This document shows, one piece after another, positions 57,101 to 64,000 of a DNA stretch of 64,000 bases. Positions within the stretch are counted from its first letter, which is position 1; every line of letters begins with the position of its first letter. A program made the translations under genes and the position numbers. The notes beneath the pieces are model-generated. The model ran no database searches. It was not told the DNA's origin and worked only from the letters and a program-made list of their open reading frames with translations. The DNA comes from Byssothecium circinans (Eukaryota; Ascomycota; Dothideomycetes; Pleosporales; Massarinaceae): NCBI GenBank assembly GCA_010015675.1, contig ML976992.1, positions 369,542 to 433,541 on the forward strand, in the 5' to 3' direction.

Positions 57101-59484
57101 CAACGCTATTACGGGAAGTGGAGAACCTTAAGAGATTGCATGAAGAGAAGGAACAGCGCATGGCCGAGTTGAGCCGTAGCTATTCTGAGCTGGAAGGTCA
57201 ACACCAAGACACCCTCGACTATGTAGAAGAGCTCAAGACCGAAATAACCAAAGCACAAATGGCTCGCCCTAGCTCGCCGACCGCGCATATCATACGCCGC
57301 AAATCGAGCCAGAATACAGTTGCTACCGATCGCGCGAACCGTGCCTTTGCATCACTCCGCAACATGGCCCTGGAGAACTTTGAAGAAGAACCTGACACGA
57401 TTCAAAATTTTGAGCTGAACCTCAACGCCATCATGACCGAATTGCACACACGATCGGAAAGAGTACAGGCTCTCGAGACTGAAGTCACATCCGTCCGCAG
57501 GGAAATGGAAGGCAAGATGACATTGATCAGCGGTTTGACGAAAGAGAGGTCGAGCTTGAAGAGTTCATCTCCTCTTGACATCTCGGTCGTCGCAACGATG
57601 CAGGAAAAGATCCAACAGAGCGAGGAAGAAATCAAAGAGTTGAAAGCCTCTCACTCTCAGCGGGAACAGGAGCTTCTGGCCGAAGTGGCAAGCTTGAAGG
57701 CGTCAGTTGCGCGTGCCGATACTTCCGACGAACCTCTCTCCCCTCGACACGTTTCTGCCGCGATGCCTCGCTCCATTGTCGACACAGCAACGGATGACGA
57801 CGATGCACGCCATGTCTATATCTCTCAACTCCAGAGCGAAGTGGCTGAATGGCAATCAAAACACCTTCAGGCAATCGAAGCTACCAAGGCATCAGAGAAG
57901 CATCATACCGAACTTGTCCAAGAGTTGGAATCTTCTCTAAAGAAAATGGAGACTGACCATTCGACCCGCATCGCCGAGCTCGAGCAGTCCAAGGCTGCTG
58001 ATGCTGAGACTCTGCTTGAGCAGGAGCGTTCTAAACACGCTGAATTGGTTGCCCTTCTCCAATCTCAGGTGGACGAACACAAGGCCACTGCCGTCAGCAA
58101 TGCTACACGTCTTGCGGAGCTTGAGCAATCTCACGACAACATTGTCAAGCAGTATGAGGAGAATGCCGAGGCATCGCAGCTTAAAGAAAAGGAGCTTGAG
58201 ACTCACCGATCGCTGGTAGCCAACCTCGAGAACCAAATTGAAGAGCACAAGGCGGCTGTCGACTTCCACGAGCAAAGCTTGGCAAACTTGAAGCAGTCGC
58301 ATTCTGCTGACCTCGACAAGCTCAATGCTGAACTTCTTGCGCAGCAGAGCTCGTCCCAGGCACTCCAGACGGACCTTATCAACGCGAAGGCGGATATGGA
58401 GAAGCTACTTCAGGATGTGTCCACCGCTCTGAACGAAGAGACAGACATGAATCAGATTCAGTCGAAGCTCCAGACGCTAGTTCAAGAGCGGAAGTCTCTC
58501 ACCACCCAGATGGACCAAGCAGTAAACGATCTGCAGTCTGTGAGGAATGAGCTTTCCGAAGCGACGGAGACTGTCAACACGTTGAAGGGCAGCATCAAAG
58601 AGATTGAAGCAATGAACAGCGAGTTGCTCAAGGAAATCGAAAAGGTCACCGACAAAGAGATGAAGAGCGCTCGACTCGTACAAGAGCTGGAAGAACAGCT
58701 CAGTCAGAACTTCGATCAACACGCGGCCGCAACCAATCGTCTGTCTGCACTCCAGACAGAACGTAGCAAGGAATTGCAGGACTCTATGGATCGAAAGACA
58801 GAGCTTGAGAGGGAAGTCGAGCAGGCCCGTATACAGATCGCTCTTTTGGAGGTAAGTCACAACAGTCTTCGCATGCCTTCAATATGCTAATCGATGTAGT
58901 CTCAACTCGCCGATGCGAAGCGCCACTCTCACCGCGAGTCCATCGATCCCCGTGAGAACCTCCAAAGGTCGAACTCCAAAGACTCCAACCTCCGCAAGAG
59001 CACTTCGCATAATTCGTTGCCTTCGCCTCCCCCGGCGATCCCCCTTCCCCCCCTACCTGGAAGCCCTCCGCCTACCCAGGGCAATGCGCCTTCTCCTCCC
59101 ACGTCCCGCCATCAAAGCAAGGACATTGCTCATGCACAGCTAGTCGAGGACCAGGAGGCTCGAATCCGCACCATTGAGAAGCATCTTTTTGCCGAGAAGC
59201 AGCTCACGGCTACTCTGGAGGATGCTCTGACCGACCTTGAAGCTTCCAGCAACAAGACGAAGAACGAGATCGACGGCTGGAAGAAGAAGTGCACCGGACT
59301 CGAAGAAGAGCTCAACGTCATGAAGAAGGAGCGCAGTATGGCTCGACACTCGCTTCAGGCTGTAGAAGAGGAGCGCAATGCACGCCTGCGCGTTGAAGCC
59401 GAGCGTGCTCACCTTGAAGCCCGCATGGCTGCCCTCAACAACAGCAACAAGAAAAAGAAGAAGAGCGGCTTGAACTGCTTCTAA
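54191..59484 (+). CDS. Kinesin motor protein with long coiled coil
   Basis: Exons 54191-54344, 54419-58851 and 58900-59484; introns 74 and 48 bp; phases match; 1723 residues. A Ser/Arg-rich N-terminal leader (~50) precedes the motor (AVRVRPPLKP at ~52). The P-loop is GQSGAGKSYT at about 135-144, with Lys about 141; Ser replaces the usual Thr at two positions. Switch I is NAKSSRSHAVFSLN and switch II is VDLAGSERLKNTGAQGERA. LNTVQYAQRARAIQIKPQIQ ends the motor, near residue 440. Coiled coil then runs almost to the end. About residues 1570-1600 are Pro-rich (LPSPPPAIPLPPLPGSPPP-type). The tail ends in a run of lysines and then SGLNCF. Motor and neck order suggest an N-terminal plus-end motor near kinesin-4, but subfamily is uncertain. 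It probably carries cargo or controls microtubules in hyphal growth. Confidence 0.88.
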
Positions 59485-59846
59485 GTCTGCCTCTCCTGCT
59501 TCGTTCTTAACCAAAATTTCGCCGCCCGCGGCATCCATCCCCTTCAGTGTGTATATTGAACACACAGTTTGCTTTTTGGTCGGCGCTGGTTTAGGCTGAG
59601 GAAATCGCTACATACCCCGATACACCACTTCACTTTTGCTTCATTGCGTCTGCACCATATTTAAACTTCTCTTTGCGATGTGTTTACGTCTTCTTTTTAT
59701 TCGGTTCACGGACGACATATGTCACGGCCCAGTGGTCCACTTGCATCTTGAGAGGTATGGGGATGCTGTTCCTTTTTGCAGATACCTTTTTTCCTCACCC
59801 TTTTACTTCTTTTCATTGTGTTCATGTCCCTTATTTACGCACCATA

Positions 59847-59861
59847 CCCCCCCCCCCCCCC
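59847..59861. repeat. Poly-C run
   Basis: Fifteen consecutive C residues in the 3' flank of the kinesin gene. Such runs are prone to length error in sequencing and slippage in vivo. Confidence 0.9.
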
Positions 59862-60854
59862 AACCATAGCCGTTTGCGATCCCCAACAGACCTTAATGTA
59901 TATCTTACTCTTACTTGACCTTAATTTTCTGGCGGTCGTGGTGGTTTCGAATCCGAGAGTGAAAATTGCACATACAGGATGGATTGTTTGTTTGCCTTTG
60001 GTTTGGACGGCTTGTCTTTTGGAGCGTGCGGCGAGGCATAGCGCTGCTTAGATGGCATCTTTACCTGCGAATGGATGGTGCGTGCCAGCATTTGAAGCGA
60101 CTCCCTTTCTTTTTCTTCTTTTTACTCTTTTACCTACCTTCTCTTTCATGTGCTTATCTTGAGGATGCGGATGGGACGAGCTGATGGAGGGAGATGCTGG
60201 CTATGAGCGGGTGGGTGAAGAGGAAGGATGCCATGTAGATGACCAGATCCCTTACTTACCCCTTTGTCTTTCTCGAATACATACCCCCTCTTCGTGCTGT
60301 CTTCATCTGTTCGCTACAGCCGCTTGAGGTGATTCGTATGTGAAGTATGTGCATACTCTTTGCTCTGAACTTCGGGACTCATTCATCGTGTAAAGTTTGC
60401 AGCTGGTACGTCACGTCAGCTGTGGTGGATATTATGGACTTTTGCGTGCTTTAGAAACCTGACCCAATCATGAAATGTGATTGGTCACTGCTGACCCAAG
60501 TGTCACGGAACCTTTGACCCACACACCAACAACTCCTAACCATCTAAGTTTAATTACAACAATCGCACCACCAACGCAGTCACAGTTCTTCTTCACATAT
60601 AGCTAAGCCGTTCACATTATTTACGTCCAGCCTTCACATCTTCGGGTTCCCGCACGGTTTGCGATGGCCCAGGTACAGCGTCAACAGCAGTCACAGACCC
60701 CATGCGCCTGCGGAACTAACCAACCAAATCCAGTCAGCCTTACACTTCACATCCCACTTTCACGTAACATGCTTCTCAAAGCTCGGGCTTCATGTACCAG
60801 AAGCCTTTTCTTTTGACGTCGGTTGGCGTTGTCTCATGATCAGATGACCGGATT

Positions 60855-60894
60855 CAGGTACCCTGATGGATTCATTGGTCCATCAAGGTATCTG
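60855..60894. repeat. Inverted repeat with hairpin potential
   Basis: The arm CAGGTACCCTGATGGA (60855-60870) and its near-exact inverse TCCATCAAGGTATCTG (60879-60894) are separated by eight bases. Two mismatched positions would still form G-U pairs in RNA. Outer GGATTC / GAATCC (60850-60855 and 60901-60906) could extend the stem across a small bulge. It lies about 450 bp upstream of the F-box-like gene. Confidence 0.7.
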
Positions 60895-61361
60895 ATAGTG
60901 GAATCCACGGGCATATATAAGTCACGCTTGATACGAGTATTTTCGAATAGAATTCCTCTCTTGCACAACACTTCCGCACATACATACTGATAATCCGTCT
61001 GCCAGACTGCAGCTTCTTCTTGTAAGCTGCCTCCTGGTATAACAAAGTGAGGTCAGCGCCGAAGTTTCGAAAACCGGACGCTCTTGCCAGAACACACAGC
61101 ACTGTCGAGACACTGGCCTGTGTGGCTGGATTTCCCTCTTCTTCTCCTTTTTCTGTCTCATTACGGGCATATTTTTTCATTTATTGTCATACCGGATCGA
61201 GATACGAAATATCATACGAAGAACGGCTACTATTCAACATTGGATCCTCTCGCACTTCTAGATCGGTCAACACCTCGCGGCTACATCAAGAATTTAGAAA
61301 CCGCGTACAAATAATACTACCATCCATCTGGCCCCTTCTGAGCATTCTCAGCCGCGTCAAA

Positions 61362-62398
61362 ATGGTCACCCCCTCACCTTCCAAACTCGTCTCCCCATCC
61401 TTCCCCCCCGAACTCCTCCTCAAAGCAATCGAACACCTCCCCTTCAACAACGGCACCCTCATCCAGACTCTGTCCATCACACACCCGTGTTTCCAATCCC
61501 TCCTCCACATATACGAGCGCTCCATCACCAAAAGCTACAGCCGCCGCGAACTCCCCCACGCCGCAAGCGACTTCCCCCGCGAAGCAGAAGCGCGAGGCTT
61601 CGCTTGGCTGAGCGAGTGTGTCGAAAAGTACGACGTAGTCGACGAAGTCATGGCCCAATTAACGGATGAGGAGAACTGTTTCAAGGTAGAGAGACATAAT
61701 ATGGGCGTTGTGTATACGGGGATGCTACTCTTGTACCACCTCTCCTCAATCGGTACGTCTCCTCCAATTCCTTCCCTCCAATTCCTTCCCTCCAAACCCT
61801 TCAACCTTTCTAACACCCCAACCCGGCAGAACCCCACGCCTCCAAACTCACCTTCCTCAACACCCTCCCTCTGCACCCCTTAACAGCCCTCTACCTCGCC
61901 GTCCACGCCACCCTCGTAACCGCCCGCTTCCATGTCCCTGGCAGCCTCCTGCACCACCACCGCTTCGGCACCACCATGGACGCCACCACGCTCTCCCTAC
62001 GCTCGGATATGGACTTCGCCTTCAGCGAAACGTGTCTGCAGCTCGGGCCCGCGTTTATGCATTCCATGCTGTGCGCGCCGCAGACTGCGGAAGCCGCGCT
62101 GCTGAATGTGTACCATGAATTTGTGGTCAGTGATTGGGATCTAGCGCAGGTGAGGGATATGGAAGTCAAGCCGCCGGTGACGGAGGGCCCGGTGAGGGAG
62201 GAGAAGGAGGGGAGTTGTTGGTGTGCGCTGTTGGGGCGGGTGGGTGCGTTGGCGGGGTGTGAGGTTGGGGACGTGCCGGGGTGGGTGGAGGAGAGGTGTG
62301 AGGGGGAGGGGCATGAGTTGGCGTTTCTGGGGGTAAGGGGGAGGAGGATGTTGATGGCGGGGAGGGATTTGGTGGATGGTGATGCGGGTGGGTGGTAG
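61362..62398 (+). CDS. Hypothetical protein with F-box-like N-terminus
   Basis: Exons 61362-61752 and 61830-62398 with a 77-bp intron; phases match; 319 residues. The N-terminus (VSPSFPPELLLKAIEHLPF) resembles the start of a fungal F-box (Pro-x-Glu-hydrophobic, then a leucine-rich helix), with SITHPCFQSLLHIYERSITK following as helices two and three. The remainder is mostly helical with no enzyme motif (for example DMDFAFSETCLQLGPAFMHS and YHEFVVSDWDLAQVRDMEVK), and the C-terminal 60 residues are Gly/Glu/Arg-rich. If a true F-box, it would bind Skp1 and select targets for ubiquitination. The chain lacks recognisable leucine-rich or WD repeats, so targets are unknown. The upstream in-frame extension from 61047 is judged non-coding. 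Confidence 0.75.
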
Positions 62399-64000
62399 GT
62401 GGTCGTGGTCGTGAATGGGGTATTGTGGGTGGGTTCCTTGCATTTTCACCTGGGGTTACGGAAGCAATGTGGATGTGTATTGATATGTGTGAGAGGGACG
62501 GGAATGGGATGAATGGCATGGCGAGTGACGAGTGACGAGAAGGATTTAAGTGATTCGACGACATAGGCATGTACAGCTAAGCTAGCTCCGTATCTAGACT
62601 AGACTCTGGGAATACTCTTTACAGTCCAGGGGTAGGGAAGGGCCGCTGGAACTGGGGGTTTGCCCTTGGTTTGATCATAGATTAGAGGGAATGACATCCA
62701 GACTAGAGAAGCGAGCGTGTCAACTCATATGAACGAAAGGTAGTTTCGTCAAATGGAACCCGGAAACAACGCGTGCTCGTGCATTTGTAGGCGTGACATG
62801 ACAACCATTTGAAAAGCCGCAGTGACTCTGTGGAATAGCGACGGATTCTACTTTCCCATTTGCAGAAAGATATGTATCTGTCGTGAAAGAGTAAGCATGC
62901 TCATGCTCAACAGTTGTACTGTACGTAGTAGAACTCCGTCACGGCCAGAAGATACGCTGTTGATAGGTGTTCTTACTAAACAGATGACGTTTTCCTTGAG
63001 GAGGCATTGTGCTTGCCTTACCTTACCGCTTGCGATCTATACACACATGCAGCAAGGCAATGGCCACTTCCCACTTCCCACTTCCCACTTCCCACTTCCC
63101 ACTTCCCACTTCTCAACCAGGTTGTTTCCAAACGGGCAAGAACAGACTTGCGGCCATAACCTGCGCCTGACCGGCCATCGACAGTACTGGTTATTACACA
63201 GCTATACTTTCCGTGCTTTGTATCCTCGCTTAGAGGGGGGTTAGGGACCGACAGACTCTCCCTGTGAGAGAAGCTACTACAGGAACTGCCCTCGCTTTTT
63301 TGTGCTCGGCACGTCTATCCCGCCCTATGGGAGGCTTCCCATGGTATGTAGATGGAGGTTACGCCAACTTTACAAAGTACAGGATGTAAGACCAACCAAC
63401 CAACTAACGGCTGACTTTGCCGAGTCAGTGCCTCCACTACTGCGGTGCTGTATAATGCAAAAACGATTTTCACTAGACTATCCGAGCATGAGATGAAAAT
63501 ATACTCATCCCCACACCGGTGTACCTTCCCAACCAACCTTAACTCTTCCCCACATTTCCATCTACCATGCTAACCCCTCATCGCATCTGCACATCACACA
63601 CCATCCCCCAAAACCAAAAACATACTTCGCCTAGAACAAACCCCTCATTCCAAGACCCATTATTCAACACGAGAGTATCTTCGCCACGTGCAGTGCACAT
63701 CTCACCCAATCTCACCCGAGCACAATCACACACCCTCACTAGCGCGACGCCATCTCGCGCAAGCACATATTTCCCGACTTCCCCGCAAACTCAATCGCTT
63801 TCATCGCTTCCTTCCAAACTCAATACTCGTACGATAACTTGACTCTGGGTCTGTCAAAAGTCCGTAGCGGCCTCTTTTATCCCTCTTATCCTCCTATCAC
63901 TTCGTGTCCCTTTTGGCACTAACCCAGCCTCCCCAATAAAAAAATCGTGAAATCACCGTTCTAATTTTTCTCTTCTCCACTCTCCAATAATTTAATTTAC
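62399..64000. other. Right edge, gene-free
   Basis: 1.6 kb. It contains the 7-bp tandem repeat at 63064-63112. The open frame at 62822-63244 depends on that repeat and is not called. C/A-rich short frames at 63567-63842 look like chance or an untranslated leader. No gene is supported before the window ends. Confidence 0.4.
63064..63112. repeat. Tandem repeat, seven 7-bp units
   Basis: Seven perfect copies of CCACTTC (49 bp) in non-coding sequence. The unit is not the fungal telomere repeat (TTAGGG). It is likely a slippage minisatellite and length-polymorphic among isolates. Confidence 0.9.

Larger units (their letters stand above)
59485..61361. other. Gap between kinesin and F-box-like gene
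   Basis: About 1.9 kb: kinesin 3' flank with T/C-rich tracts, a poly-C run, a hairpin-forming inverted repeat at 60855-60894, and the F-box-like gene's promoter. Open frames such as 60872-61180 have no domain and are not called. A longer frame from 61047 runs into the F-box-like gene, but its extra N-terminus looks non-coding. Confidence 0.4.

Noticed and set aside
62822..63244. 140-codon plus-strand frame
   Set aside because: Its open length comes from the stop-free CCACTTC repeat; the flanks look non-coding.
1..64000. CRISPR array, rRNA or prokaryotic operon structure
   Set aside because: The window is eukaryotic with spliced genes; no spaced direct-repeat array or rRNA signature was seen.

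Overview
The window is nuclear DNA from a filamentous ascomycete. Genes are split by short introns, mostly 45-80 bp, with GT/AG ends and ctaac- or ctgac-like branch sites, on both strands, with long AT-neutral gaps between them. The NACHT-ankyrin receptor, the small secreted cysteine-rich protein, the gp1-type protein and the fungal O-methyltransferase fit Pezizomycotina, probably Dothideomycetes (inference from protein style, not a database match). I rebuilt exon joins by hand from splice signals, reading phase and family knowledge. Every multi-exon model given here closes in frame, apart from the two genes marked as broken.

Layout. 0.8-7 kb: a minus-strand protein of unknown function, a secreted GH2 beta-mannosidase, and a small secreted cysteine-rich protein. 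7-13 kb: almost gene-free, with one degraded coding-like patch near 8.2-8.6 kb. 13.1-14.4 kb: a proline/tyrosine-rich gp1-type protein. 14.4-19.5 kb: gene-free apart from a short inverted-repeat element. 19.5-27 kb: an accessory-looking block with a NACHT-ankyrin receptor, an O-methyltransferase, a divergent GNAT acetyltransferase with an in-frame stop, and a decayed hydroxyacid dehydrogenase. 27.4-50 kb: a dense conserved block with dipeptidyl peptidase III, a GH16 protein, an X-family DNA polymerase, a peroxisomal alpha/beta hydrolase, an Rtt107-like multi-BRCT protein, VPS25, the branched-chain 2-oxoacid dehydrogenase E2, gluconokinase, VPS26 and an aquaglyceroporin-like protein. 50-64 kb: a TDT-family (malate/sulfite type) transporter, a large kinesin and an F-box-like protein, then a repeat-bearing gene-free end.

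How genes relate. VPS25 (ESCRT-II) and VPS26 (retromer) both serve endosomal sorting. The polymerase and the Rtt107-like protein both serve DNA repair and are separated only by the hydrolase. The mannosidase and GH16 protein act on extracellular or wall glycans. The block at 19.5-27 kb combines an innate-immunity-type receptor with small-molecule-modifying enzymes, two of them damaged, which suggests a turnover-prone accessory locus rather than a working pathway.

The most unusual observations are: a ~161-bp TA-flanked inverted-repeat element that accounts for the abnormal length of the first mannosidase intron, with a second copy of nearly equal length at 17.9 kb; a MIP channel in which the Asn of both NPA boxes is Ser; a likely GC-AG intron in the Rtt107-like gene; and the two neighbouring broken enzyme genes. 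I did not find a convincing wholly new biological system.
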